Assembly (NCBI RefSeq): GCF_025631005.1
Contig: NZ_JAOTPL010000004.1
Span: 1-64,000 of the forward strand
Length of the DNA: 64,000 nucleotides
Direction: 5' to 3'
Origin: Haoranjiania flava
Lineage (GTDB): Bacteria > Bacteroidota > Bacteroidia > Chitinophagales > Chitinophagaceae
The notes under the pieces were generated by a model. It saw only the letters and a list, made by a program, of their open reading frames with translations. It was not told the origin of the DNA and did no database searches. Positions 16,883-25,698 of this stretch are shown here, piece by piece; position 1 is the stretch's first letter, and each line of letters starts with the position of its first letter. The position numbers and the translations under genes are program-made.

Positions 16883-18970
16883 ATGTTTCAATGTATGATA
16901 ATAAAAAACCTCAGGCAGATTTTGTTTCTCACAGCCATGCTGTTTATGGGAGCCGGCACAATAGCCAGACAGAAGACTCCAACCAATGAAAATGGCTACA
17001 AGTTGTGGCTCCGATATGCGCCTGTTGCGGGTAAAAAAATTCAGGAACACGAAGAGACATTATCAAACATTTTCATCAGCTCACATGTATCAACTGCCGG
17101 AGTAATAGCTGAAGAACTTAAGAAAGGTCTTTCAGGGATGCTTGGAATAACCCCTGCCATTCATCAGTCTAAAAAAGATAGAAGCTATCTACGGATTGTA
17201 AAACAGCCGGGCAGTGAACACCTGAAAAATCTGGGAAAGGAAGGGTATACAATAAAAACAATACAGCAGAAAAACAATAAGATCATTTTTATCAAATCAG
17301 CCGGCGACGCAGGGCTTGTCTACGGCACTTTTCACCTGCTGCGACTGATACAGACACAGCAACCCCTGCACAATATCCATATTACTGAAAAACCTCAGAT
17401 CATTTTTCGTATGTTGAATCATTGGGATAACCTGGACGGCAGCGTAGAAAGAGGTTACAGCGGGGCATCTATTTTCACATGGAACGACTTAACTAAAGAC
17501 AATCTGCAGCGGATAAAAGATTACGCCCGCGCTAATGCATCTATTGGCATTAATGCAGTGGTGTTGAACAATGTAAATGCAGATCCGCGCATTCTGCGGA
17601 ATGATTATTTACAGAAAATAGCCAGAGTTGCTGATGTTCTCCGGCCCTACAACATCCGGATATTTTTATCAGCCAATTATGCCAGTCCTTTACCGCCTTC
17701 TTCCACACCCGATGTGATCAAGAAGCAAGGTGGTATTGGTAATTTGGCTACTGCCGATCCCCTCAATGAACAAGTGCAACAGTGGTGGAAGCAAAAGGTT
17801 GATGAGATCTACCGGCTTATACCAGATTTCGGAGGTTTTCTGGTAAAAGCCAATTCGGAAGGAATGCCTGGCCCGCAGGATTATGGAAGAAGCCATGTGG
17901 AAGGCGCTAACATGCTGGCAAGGATCCTGCAACCACACAACGGTATCCTGATCTGGCGAGCGTTTGTCTATGCCCACAACAATAAGGAGCCCGATCGTGT
18001 CAAACAATCGTATGCAGAGTTTCAACCGCTGGATGGTCAGTTTGATCAGAATGTCATCCTTCAGGTAAAGAATGGCCCGCTTGATTTCCAGCCGCTCGAG
18101 CCGCCGCATCCCCTCTTCGGCGCTTTAGAAAAAACCAATCTTTTTGCTGAGCTACAGATCACCCAGGAATATCTGGGTCATTCTACCTATCTTGTCTATC
18201 TGGCACCTATGTGGAAAGACTTCCTGAACTTTGAAAATCATCAGCAAAAAATAGCCCATATCATCAGCAAAAAGAAAACAGTAAGAATTACAGGCATTGC
18301 TGGCGTCGCCAATATTGGAGACGATGAAAACTGGACAGGCCACCACTTTGCACAAGCCAACTGGTATGCTTACGGCAGGATTGCGTGGAATCCTGATTTA
18401 CTTATAGACAGCATCACCAACGATTGGCTGAAGATGACCTTTTCACTGGATCCATCAGGCAATAAGAAACTACTGAATATAATGAATTCCTCCTGGATGC
18501 ATTTTGCTGATCTTCAAACGCCTATTGGTCTGCCTGTCACCACAGATCCGGGTATGCATTATTATCCTGCATTGAAACAAAGGACTAATATGTACTGGAA
18601 AATCAATGCAAAGGGTATTGGCTACGACCGAACCGCTTCGGGCTCCGGTTACGCCAGCCAGTATGATGCTGTTAATGAACGCCTGTTCAATAATATACAA
18701 ACCTGTCCTGAAAAATATCTTTTATTTTTTCATTTTGTGGATTGGAATTACAGGCTGCAGAACGGAAAAACGCTTCTGGAAAATTTGCTCCAGGGGTTTC
18801 AGCAAAGCATCAACAGTATTGACCGGTTGAAATTTACGTGGCACAGTTTAAAAGATCAGGTCGATGAACAACGTTATAAGGAGGTGCAGCAAAAAATTGA
18901 CCTACAAAAGAAAGATGCTCTTGAATTTAAATATTATTTTGTTGGTTTTCTGCACACATTTCTTCAGTAG
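16883..18970 (+). CDS. GH67 alpha-glucuronidase
   Basis: About 695 residues, normal for GH67, which removes (4-O-methyl)-glucuronic acid from the terminal xylose of xylo-oligosaccharides. The ATG at 16883 (or 16895) precedes a hydrophobic signal ending around TIARQ; an upstream start at 16808 would overlap the GH43 gene. Family landmarks: KLWLRYAPV near the N-terminus, NHWDNLDGSVERGYSG, FGGFLVKANSEGMPGPQDYGRSH (general acid E326), WRAFVYAH, LDGQFDQNVILQVKNGPLDFQ, and QPLEPPHPLFG (E406). Two positions deviate from the pattern I know: SYAEF where AYDxF is usual and PLEP where PREP is usual, which may affect the catalytic base. It follows the GH43 gene by 37 bases, in the same operon. Confidence 0.9.
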   Translation: MFQCMIIKNLRQILFLTAMLFMGAGTIARQKTPTNENGYKLWLRYAPVAGKKIQEHEETLSNIFISSHVSTAGVIAEELKKGLSGMLGITPAIHQSKKDRSYLRIVKQPGSEHLKNLGKEGYTIKTIQQKNNKIIFIKSAGDAGLVYGTFHLLRLIQTQQPLHNIHITEKPQIIFRMLNHWDNLDGSVERGYSGASIFTWNDLTKDNLQRIKDYARANASIGINAVVLNNVNADPRILRNDYLQKIARVADVLRPYNIRIFLSANYASPLPPSSTPDVIKKQGGIGNLATADPLNEQVQQWWKQKVDEIYRLIPDFGGFLVKANSEGMPGPQDYGRSHVEGANMLARILQPHNGILIWRAFVYAHNNKEPDRVKQSYAEFQPLDGQFDQNVILQVKNGPLDFQPLEPPHPLFGALEKTNLFAELQITQEYLGHSTYLVYLAPMWKDFLNFENHQQKIAHIISKKKTVRITGIAGVANIGDDENWTGHHFAQANWYAYGRIAWNPDLLIDSITNDWLKMTFSLDPSGNKKLLNIMNSSWMHFADLQTPIGLPVTTDPGMHYYPALKQRTNMYWKINAKGIGYDRTASGSGYASQYDAVNERLFNNIQTCPEKYLLFFHFVDWNYRLQNGKTLLENLLQGFQQSINSIDRLKFTWHSLKDQVDEQRYKEVQQKIDLQKKDALEFKYYFVGFLHTFLQ

Positions 18971-19009
18971 TTTTTTGATTGAAATATTACTGGTGCACAT
19001 GATGCAATG

Positions 19010-19017
19010 TATATTTG
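19010..19017 (+). promoter_or_regulatory. Possible -7 element before the DUF2264 gene
   Basis: TATATTTG matches TAnnTTTG 69 bases upstream of the start codon in a 115-base gap. No clear -33 element was found. It would allow separate expression of the DUF2264 gene. Confidence 0.35.
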
Positions 19018-19085
19018 GATTTAAAAAAAATTCCAATCGTATAACAAATTTGTGAATTTCCGAAATCATCTTAAATAACTTCAAT

Positions 19086-20315
19086 ATGAAGAGGTTTTTA
19101 TTTTTCAGCAACTTCCTTATTTTTCTATGCTTTTACAGCTATGCGCAGCAACCATCGGTTTATTCTAACAATGCACAATTACAGCGGGAATATCTTGTAA
19201 ACACACTGGTGAAGATTGCAGATCCCGTTTTACAAAATCTTGCAAATAACCAGTTGAAAAAGAATATACCGGTGAATGGTAAAAGAAATGACCGGCACAA
19301 TTATACCTATCTCGAAGCATTCGGCCGGTTGCTGTCAGGTATGGCGCCGTGGATGGAGCTTGGTGCTGGTAACACGCCTGAAGGAAAATTGCGTACAAAA
19401 TATATTCAAATGGCACGAGCAGCTTTAAAAAATGCTACCGATTCACTCTCTCCTGATTTCATGAATTTCAACAAGGGAGGGCAGCCGCTGGTTGATGCCG
19501 CCTTTCTTGCCCAGGCATTGCTGAGAGCGCCTACGCAGTTGTGGGAGCCACTTGACAGCCTAACTAAAAAAAATATTATTCGTGCGTTGCGTTCAACACG
19601 AGTTATCACACCAAGCCAAAGCAACTGGCTGCTATTCACGGCCATGGTGGAAGCAGCATTGCTGAAGTTCGATGGCGATTATGACAGGACCCGGATAGAA
19701 TATGCGCTTAACATGCACCAGCTTTGGTACAAAGGCGACGGTGTTTATGGGGATGGAGCTAACTTTCATTGGGATTATTACAACAGCTTTGTTATACAGC
19801 CCATGCTGTTGGAAGTTACAGCTACATTAAAAGAGAAAAAAGGTTCCGCTAAAACAGACCAGCTTTATGCTCTGTTTTTAAAGTGTGCAAAAAGATATGC
19901 TGCTATTCAGGAAAGACTTATTTCTCCGGAAGGAACATATCCGCCAATCGGACGCTCCCTTGCATACAGGTTTGGCGCGTTTCAGCATTTGTCTAAAATG
20001 GCATTGATGCACATGTTGCCGCAAGAATTAAAGCCACAGCAGGTGCGGGCTGCATTATTCACTGTAATAAAAAAACAAGTTGAAGCCGAAGGCACATTTG
20101 ATAAGAACGGATGGCTGCAGCCTGGGTTTTACGGCTATCAGCCCGGGCTTGGCGAAAATTATATTTCTACCGGAAGTCTTTATTTGTGTGCCCAGGCTTT
20201 TTTATTTTTAGGGCTTCCGCCTGATGATCCGTTGTGGAAAGGAAATGACCTCGATTGGACAGCCAAAAAAATATGGACAGGAATAGACGCAGAAGCAGAT
20301 CATGCAATTGATTAA
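19086..20315 (+). CDS. DUF2264-family secreted protein
   Basis: A 409-residue protein with a Sec signal (about 1-20, ending SYAQ). It matches the DUF2264 family, an (alpha/alpha)6-type fold often encoded in PULs and around uronate-degrading genes. Visible landmarks are NYTYLEAFGRLLSGMAPWMELG, MARAALKNATDSLSPDFMNFNKGGQPLVDAAFLAQALLRAP, GDGVYGDGANFHWDYYNSFVIQPMLLEV and SPEGTYPPIGRSLAYRFGAFQHLS. No catalytic residues are established for the family as far as I know, so no reaction is assigned; a glycosidase or lyase role is inference. It ends PUL 1. Confidence 0.8.
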   Translation: MKRFLFFSNFLIFLCFYSYAQQPSVYSNNAQLQREYLVNTLVKIADPVLQNLANNQLKKNIPVNGKRNDRHNYTYLEAFGRLLSGMAPWMELGAGNTPEGKLRTKYIQMARAALKNATDSLSPDFMNFNKGGQPLVDAAFLAQALLRAPTQLWEPLDSLTKKNIIRALRSTRVITPSQSNWLLFTAMVEAALLKFDGDYDRTRIEYALNMHQLWYKGDGVYGDGANFHWDYYNSFVIQPMLLEVTATLKEKKGSAKTDQLYALFLKCAKRYAAIQERLISPEGTYPPIGRSLAYRFGAFQHLSKMALMHMLPQELKPQQVRAALFTVIKKQVEAEGTFDKNGWLQPGFYGYQPGLGENYISTGSLYLCAQAFLFLGLPPDDPLWKGNDLDWTAKKIWTGIDAEADHAID

Positions 20316-20339
20316 TGGTAAGGCTTTTAAGAATTTTGT

Positions 20340-20660
20340 AAATACATTGAGATAGCGCTCCTGCGGAGCGCGCCAACAATGATTGGAAATTCTACACAGA
20401 TTAGATTTCTCCGGAATCTTAAATGAAAGGATGTGGCCGTATAATCATTATTGTATAGAAAAATTGAAGAAATTATGAACTATATTTCTGCTCGGTAGGA
20501 ACATATCTGTATAGAAAAACGATTAATAATAATCCGCTCTGTAGGAGCTACACGGTTTGATTGCTCCGGAATTATTGTATAGAAGTTGTTTGCTCCGCAG
20601 GAGCATAATCTGCGTAGAAAAATGTTGTAAAATAGACCCGCTCCACAGGAGCGGTATAAT
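20340..20660. repeat. REP-like cluster of GC-rich short palindromes upstream of the transposase
   Basis: There is no gene in this gap. It carries several hairpins of the form GCTCC-NNN-GGAGC: GCGCTCC/GGAGCGC at 20355-20371, GCTC/GAGC at 20536-20548, GCTCC/GGAGC at 20592-20604 and CCGCTCC/GGAGCGG at 20638-20654. Degenerate copies lie near 20490 and 20572. They are separated by a recurring TGTATAGAAAA-like motif (about 20453, 20509, 20575, 20612). The pattern is that of REP palindromes accumulating next to an IS200-like RAYT gene. Confidence 0.75.
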
Positions 20661-20690
20661 CATCTATAAACGATAAATAATACCACGCTA

Positions 20691-21158
20691 ATGCCAAATA
20701 CATATACACAAATATATATTCAACTGGTTTTTGCAGTAAAAGGGAGACAAATAAAAATACCCTCTTTTAACCGTGAAGAAATTGAAAAATACATTTGCGG
20801 TATTTTTAATAATAAGGAGCAAAAAGTTTTGGCTATTTACGCCAATCCTGATCATATTCATATATTTTTCAGCTATAAAAATCTGCGCATTTCTTTACCT
20901 GAATTAGTAAAGGTCGTCAAAACAGAATCTACAAAATTTATAAATGAAAAAAAATTGTCTTCAGGAACTTTTTTCTGGCAGGAGGGCTATGGCGCATTTT
21001 CATATAGCAAGAGTCAAAAAGATGCTGTAGTAAAATATGTATTAAACCAGGAAGAGCACCACCAAAGGAAAAGTTTCAAAGAAGAGTATATGGCATTTTT
21101 AGAAGCTTTTGAAATTGAATTTAAAGATCAATATTTATTTGATTTTTATGAACAATAA
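20691..21158 (+). CDS. tnpA: IS200/REP-associated (RAYT-type) Y1 transposase
   Basis: A 155-residue HUH single-strand transposase. The start MPNTYTQIYIQLVFAVKGRQ is the family N-terminus, NPDHIHIFF contains the HxH metal-binding pair (HIH, near residue 59), and the C-terminal helix FSYSKSQKDAVVKYVLNQEEHH carries candidate catalytic Tyr residues. Length is normal and the frame is intact. GC-rich palindromes lie immediately upstream and the CATG-hairpin repeats begin 61 bases downstream. No IS605-like TnpB is present. It may be a domesticated RAYT acting on one of the two hairpin families; that is inference. Confidence 0.88.
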   Translation: MPNTYTQIYIQLVFAVKGRQIKIPSFNREEIEKYICGIFNNKEQKVLAIYANPDHIHIFFSYKNLRISLPELVKVVKTESTKFINEKKLSSGTFFWQEGYGAFSYSKSQKDAVVKYVLNQEEHHQRKSFKEEYMAFLEAFEIEFKDQYLFDFYEQ

Positions 21159-21219
21159 AGTAGCATTTTTTTTGAAGTTTATTTAAATGAATGTATAACT
21201 CTATGCATGATCATTAACT

Positions 21220-21436
21220 ATGAAATAGCCAGAAAGATTAAACAATCTTTACCAATCGGGAATGAGTATTGAATCTAAAAGGATGGTTTTTCCATGTGGC
21301 AATTGAAAAACAAATAAAAATATACACATGAAGGAGCCATAAAGATGACGCATTTTTACCAACTAAGGATGATAATAAAGAATTAAGGTTTTGGTTATTC
21401 CATGGTGATCATAAAGAAAAAATAAAAAACCCACCC
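21220..21436 (+). repeat. Two CATG-hairpin leader repeats, partly degenerate (cluster C)
   Basis: Unit 1 (21220-21327) is class II: ATGAAATAGCC, an inner stem AAAGATT/AATCTTT around AAAC, a decayed right arm GGTTTTTCCATG and a spacer ending ATACAC. Unit 2 (21328-21436) is more eroded: ATGAAGGAGCC on the left, GGTTATTCCATGG on the right, and a spacer of the ACCATAAAGAAAAA type. The cluster ends exactly at the ATG of the GH127 gene (21437). Confidence 0.8.
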
Positions 21437-23434
21437 ATGAAATCAGTAAAAAAAATTATTTTATTACTTATCATTTGTTCTCAGCAGGAAGCAAACGCCC
21501 AAAAGATAAAGCCCATAGAATTTAATGAAGTTATTATCCATGATAATTTCTGGAAACCTAGAATGGATATTCAGCAAAAAGTATTGTTGCCACATGCCTT
21601 TGAAAAAACCAGGCCTGCAGTTGAGAACTTAATCAAGACCGGGAACTTTTTAAGAGGAATAAAAGATGATTTGCCTTTTCCACACAGGTACGTGGTTTCA
21701 GACTTTTATAAAGTAATGGAAGGCGCATCTTATCTATTGATGAACAGGCGCGATAGCTCTCTGGAGAAAAAAATGGATGAGCTTATTACTATTATCGCAT
21801 TGTCTCAGGCGCCGGATGGTTATATGTACGATGCCCACATTACGGGTTCATCGTCAAAGCATGAGCATTGGGGCGGTGCAGGTATGGGAGATAAGCCCTA
21901 TTCCTGGGTGCTGCACAGCCACGAGTTGTATAACATGGGTCACATGTACGAGGCGGCTATTGCCTACTACAATGCCACAGGCAAAAGAAAATGGCTGGAC
22001 GTGGCGGAGAAAAATGCACAGCACATCAATAAAGTTTTTTTTATTGGCGATAAAAATTACAACAACGGCAAACCTGTCATGCAGGCTCCGGGCCATGAAG
22101 AAATTGAATTAGCGCTTGTAAAATTATATCATGCTACTAATAACACTCTTTACCTGCAAATGGCAAAAAAGTTCCTGGATATACGCGGTGTTACTTATAA
22201 ACCACAAGGTACAGGTGTTATGAGTGCAGCGTATGCGCAACAGCATGCTCCTGTTAGAGATCAGCGCAAGCCCACAGGCCATGCTGTTAGGGCTGCTTAT
22301 CTGTATGCAGGCATGGCAGATGTAAGCGCTGCTGCCAGCAACGGATCTTACCTTATAGCATTAAATAATATCTGGAAAAATATTACAGATACACGCATGC
22401 ACATTACCGGTGGGTTGGGAGCGGTACATGGCATTGAAGGCTTTGGTGCTGAATATGAATTGCCTAATAAAGAAGCTTATAATGAAACCTGTGCGGCTGT
22501 TGGGAATGTATTGTTTAACTACAGGATGTTTTTAATGACCGGCAACGCCAAATTTATAGATGTTGCAGAGGTGGCGCTTTACAACAATGTACTTGCCGGG
22601 GTAAACCTGGATGGTAATAAATTCTTTTATGTAAATCCTTTAGAATCTGATGGCGTTACTAAGTTCAATATGGGGTTAAGCGGGCGGTCTGAGTGGTTTG
22701 AGACTGCGTGTTGTCCCACAAATTTATCGAGATTAATTCCACAGGTTTCCGGTATGATGTATGCATTTTCACAGAATACGCTTTATTGTAATCTTTACGC
22801 AGGAAATACTACGACTATCCAGCTTGGCAGTGGAAAAGTTTTTTTAGAACAACAAACGAAATATCCGTTCGGAAATAAAATAGTTATTAAAGTTTATCCG
22901 GAAAATCATACACAAAAATTTTCATTAAACATGCGCATACCAACCTGGGCTACAAATCAGTTTGTGCCGGGAGAGCTTTATCAATATGTAAATAAAACCA
23001 ATGCAAAATATACGGTTCGTGTGAACGGCAGAGTAATGGAGACAAAGAAAGAAAATGGATTTATTACGCTCCCACGTGTATGGAAAAAAGGTGATGTTAT
23101 AGAGTTGGAACTGCCGATGCCGGTACGCTTTAACCAGGCGGATAGCCGTGTAAAAGCGAATGTTGGGAAGATAGCCGTAACGAAAGGCCCGCTGGTATAT
23201 TGCGCAGAAGCGATAGACAATGCCGCGTCACCTCAAAAATTCATAATTAATCAATTTCCAGATATGGCACAAACAGGTTTTTTTAAAGACGGAGAATTGA
23301 AGAATATTCCATTCATCACGCTTCCCGCCGGGGTGGAAGGTAAAACCAGTGCATTAACATTAATACCTTACTATGCCTGGAACAATCGCGGCGATCACCC
23401 GATGGCTGTTTGGTTCTCTTATAAAAGTTTTTGA
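21437..23434 (+). CDS. GH127 beta-L-arabinofuranosidase (DUF1680 family)
   Basis: A 665-residue protein with a Sec signal (about 1-22, ending NAQ). It matches the GH127 (alpha/alpha)6 barrel plus beta-domains. The zinc/thiolate active site is complete: E350 and C352 in YNETCAAVGN, and C425-C426 in TACCPTN, where one Cys is the nucleophile in characterised members. The N-terminal DNFWKPRMDIQQKVLLPHAFEKTRP is typical. It would release beta-L-arabinofuranose from glycans. It sits between the transposase and uxuA, with its own hairpin-repeat leader, so its expression may be set independently of PUL 1. GH146 is a close alternative family. Confidence 0.88.
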   Translation: MKSVKKIILLLIICSQQEANAQKIKPIEFNEVIIHDNFWKPRMDIQQKVLLPHAFEKTRPAVENLIKTGNFLRGIKDDLPFPHRYVVSDFYKVMEGASYLLMNRRDSSLEKKMDELITIIALSQAPDGYMYDAHITGSSSKHEHWGGAGMGDKPYSWVLHSHELYNMGHMYEAAIAYYNATGKRKWLDVAEKNAQHINKVFFIGDKNYNNGKPVMQAPGHEEIELALVKLYHATNNTLYLQMAKKFLDIRGVTYKPQGTGVMSAAYAQQHAPVRDQRKPTGHAVRAAYLYAGMADVSAAASNGSYLIALNNIWKNITDTRMHITGGLGAVHGIEGFGAEYELPNKEAYNETCAAVGNVLFNYRMFLMTGNAKFIDVAEVALYNNVLAGVNLDGNKFFYVNPLESDGVTKFNMGLSGRSEWFETACCPTNLSRLIPQVSGMMYAFSQNTLYCNLYAGNTTTIQLGSGKVFLEQQTKYPFGNKIVIKVYPENHTQKFSLNMRIPTWATNQFVPGELYQYVNKTNAKYTVRVNGRVMETKKENGFITLPRVWKKGDVIELELPMPVRFNQADSRVKANVGKIAVTKGPLVYCAEAIDNAASPQKFIINQFPDMAQTGFFKDGELKNIPFITLPAGVEGKTSALTLIPYYAWNNRGDHPMAVWFSYKSF

Positions 23435-23507
23435 CCGGACTTAAGGAAGATTAAGAGCCTATTTTTATTATTTGCAAAGAAAATACATGCAATTGCAAAT
23501 ATCGTAT

Positions 23508-23538
23508 CTGTTATAGAAAAATTCATTCTGTAATTTTG
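23508..23538 (+). promoter_or_regulatory. Candidate promoter of uxuA
   Basis: TAATTTTG at 23531-23538 matches TAnnTTTG, with CTG 20 bases upstream (23508-23510) as a weak -33. The start codon is at 23560. Just upstream, at about 23470-23500, two near-palindromes (TTTGCAAA and ATTGCAAAT) 14 bases apart could be operator half-sites. Confidence 0.4.
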
Positions 23539-23559
23539 ATATTGATAAAACAATTGAAT

Positions 23560-24759
23560 ATGGCTCTTCTAAAAACCTGGCGTTGGTTTGGCCACGGCGA
23601 TAAGGTTAGGTTAAGTGATCTTAAGCAAATGGGTGTACAAGGTGTTGTTACTTCATTGTATGATATTCCTGCCGGGGAAATATGGCCTGTAGAAAGAATA
23701 CAATCTTTAAAAAATGAGATCAACGCGCATGGCATGGAATGGAGCGTGGTAGAAAGCCTGCCTGTATCTGAAGAGATAAAACTCAATACACCGCAAGGCA
23801 GGCAACACCTGGAAAATTATAAAGTATCACTTAAAAATTTAAGCAGCTGCGGTATATATATCATTTGCTACAACTTTATGCCCGTGCTGGATTGGGCAAG
23901 AACTGATTTGCAATTTATAGATGATAACGGATGCGAATCTATGTTGTTTGAATACGTAGTATTTGCTGCCTTTGACATGTACATTTTAAAGCGTGCCAAT
24001 GCAGAAAAAGATTACCCGGAAAAAATAATAAAGCAGGCATATGCTCACTATAAAATGATGAGTGAAGAAGATAAGCGGGAATTGGCCCACAATATTATTG
24101 TCGTTACTCAGAAGTTTATAAACAGCGGCGTCGGAGATGTAGAGAACTACAAAGAAATATTCCTTCAGTTTTTAAAAAGATACCATCACGTAAGCAAAGA
24201 GGACCTGAGAAACAACCTGATGATTTTTTTGAATGACGTGATACCGGTAGCAGAAGAATATGGTGCTCGCCTTTGTATCCATCCTGATGATCCGCCATTC
24301 CCTCTTTTAGGATTACCGAGAATTGCAGGTACCGAAGAAGATTTTGACTGGATATTTTCTCGCAATACCTCACTTGCCAACGGCCTGACGTATTGCACAG
24401 GTTCTCTTTCTGTAAGGGAAGATAATGACCTGGAAAAGATAGCCTCGAAATTTGCAGACAGGATTCATTTTATTCATTTAAGAAATATAAAGAAAATCGA
24501 CGATAAAAGTTTTTATGAGTCGCCGCATCTTGATGGAGTGGTTAACATGCCTGCTGTAGTAAAAATATTTTTACAGGAACAATTGAGGAGAAGAAAAGAA
24601 GGCAGGAAAGATGATCAGTTGCCTTTTCGTCCGGATCATGGCTTAAAAATGCTGGATGATTTTTCGAGACAGGCAAATCCCGGATATCCGCTCATTGGCC
24701 GATTGAAAGGTTTGGCAGAAATAGATGGTATACAAGCTGCAATGAAAGATAATTTATAA
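23560..24759 (+). CDS. uxuA: D-mannonate dehydratase
   Basis: A 399-residue cytoplasmic enzyme converting D-mannonate to 2-keto-3-deoxy-D-gluconate in glucuronate catabolism. The N-terminus LLKTWRWFGHGDKVRLSDLKQMGVQGVVTSLYDIPAGEIW is characteristic, and the metal-site segments RLCIHPDDPPFPLLGLPRIAGTEED, GLTYCTGSLSVREDNDLE, IHFIHLRNI and PFRPDHGLKMLDD are intact. The ATG at 23560 is preferred over the in-frame TTG at 23536 because homologues start at MxLxxTWRWFG and the -7 element lies in between. It forms an operon with the SDR gene 11 bases downstream and is fed by glucuronate released by GH67/GH115. Confidence 0.95.
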   Translation: MALLKTWRWFGHGDKVRLSDLKQMGVQGVVTSLYDIPAGEIWPVERIQSLKNEINAHGMEWSVVESLPVSEEIKLNTPQGRQHLENYKVSLKNLSSCGIYIICYNFMPVLDWARTDLQFIDDNGCESMLFEYVVFAAFDMYILKRANAEKDYPEKIIKQAYAHYKMMSEEDKRELAHNIIVVTQKFINSGVGDVENYKEIFLQFLKRYHHVSKEDLRNNLMIFLNDVIPVAEEYGARLCIHPDDPPFPLLGLPRIAGTEEDFDWIFSRNTSLANGLTYCTGSLSVREDNDLEKIASKFADRIHFIHLRNIKKIDDKSFYESPHLDGVVNMPAVVKIFLQEQLRRRKEGRKDDQLPFRPDHGLKMLDDFSRQANPGYPLIGRLKGLAEIDGIQAAMKDNL

Positions 24760-24770
24760 ATATACAATAC

Positions 24771-25586
24771 ATGCAAAATAATTTTGACATTTCAGGCCAG
24801 GTAGCAGTAGTTACCGGTGCCGGCGGCGTGCTTGGCGGAAGCATTTCGCGCAGTCTTATGGAAGCCGGGGCTAAAGTAGTAGCCATAGACATCAGGGAAG
24901 AAAACCTGAATAAAAGAGTGGAAGAATTAAAAACCATTCACGAGCATGTTGTGGGGCTGATTGGCAATGTGCTTAATCTTGAGAGCCTGAAAAGCGTTGC
25001 AGAAAAAATCAAAGAAAAATGGGGCCGCATTGATATATTGGTGAATTGCGCAGGTGGTAATATTCCCGGTGCTACACTAACAGAAGAGCAAACAATCTTC
25101 GATATGAAAATAGAGGATTGGGAACAGGTTACTGATTTAAACTTGAACGGATCTGTGTATCCCTGCCTGGCATTTGGTGCAGTAATGGCAGAGCAGGGAA
25201 AAGGTTGCATGGTCAATATTTCTTCTATGGCTACTTACTCCTCTATTACAAGGGTTCCTGGCTATTCTGTTGCCAAGAACGGCATCAACATTTTTACGCA
25301 GTGGATGGCAACCGAAATGGCTTTAAAGTTTGGCGAAGGTATCAGGGTCAATGCGATAGCTCCTGGATTTTTTATAGGCGATCAGAATAGAAAAGTATTG
25401 ATAAATGATGATGGCAGCTATACCGAACGAAGCGTAAAGGTATTAGCGAAAACGCCCATGAAAAGATTCGGAAATATTACAGAGCTCAATGGCGCAGTTC
25501 AATTTTTATGTTCCCCTGCTGCCAGCTTCATCACCGGCGTTATTTTGCCTATAGATGGCGGATTCTCTGCGTTTAGCGGGGTGTAA
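24771..25586 (+). CDS. SDR-family oxidoreductase, probable D-mannonate oxidoreductase (fructuronate reductase)
   Basis: A 271-residue cytoplasmic short-chain dehydrogenase. The Rossmann NAD(P) motif is VTGAGGVLGGS (about 14-24). NCAGGN, the catalytic Ser in NISSMATYS, and YSVAK with Tyr and Lys are all present, and it ends with the usual PIDGGFSAFSG. Directly downstream of uxuA, it most likely reduces D-fructuronate to D-mannonate, a role SDR proteins fill in many Bacteroidota instead of the classical UxuB. The isomerase UxaC and the KDG kinase/aldolase are not in the window. Assignment of substrate rests on context. Confidence 0.88.
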   Translation: MQNNFDISGQVAVVTGAGGVLGGSISRSLMEAGAKVVAIDIREENLNKRVEELKTIHEHVVGLIGNVLNLESLKSVAEKIKEKWGRIDILVNCAGGNIPGATLTEEQTIFDMKIEDWEQVTDLNLNGSVYPCLAFGAVMAEQGKGCMVNISSMATYSSITRVPGYSVAKNGINIFTQWMATEMALKFGEGIRVNAIAPGFFIGDQNRKVLINDDGSYTERSVKVLAKTPMKRFGNITELNGAVQFLCSPAASFITGVILPIDGGFSAFSGV

Positions 25587-25635
25587 GGATTGCTTGCGAA
25601 CTTGTTTATAAGAAGGGCGCTTATAATGTATAAAT

Positions 25636-25657
25636 GACTTTAGACAATATTAAAGTC
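25636..25657. terminator. Inverted repeat after the uxuA-SDR operon, weak terminator or operator
   Basis: GACTTTA (25636-25642) and TAAAGTC (25651-25657) form a 7-bp AT-rich stem with an 8-base loop, 50 bases after the SDR stop and 42 bases before the next susC start. There is no proper T-tract, so an operator for PUL 2 is equally possible. Confidence 0.35.
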
Positions 25658-25698
25658 GGTTTATGATATATATATACTTCATCATAAAATTAATTCTT

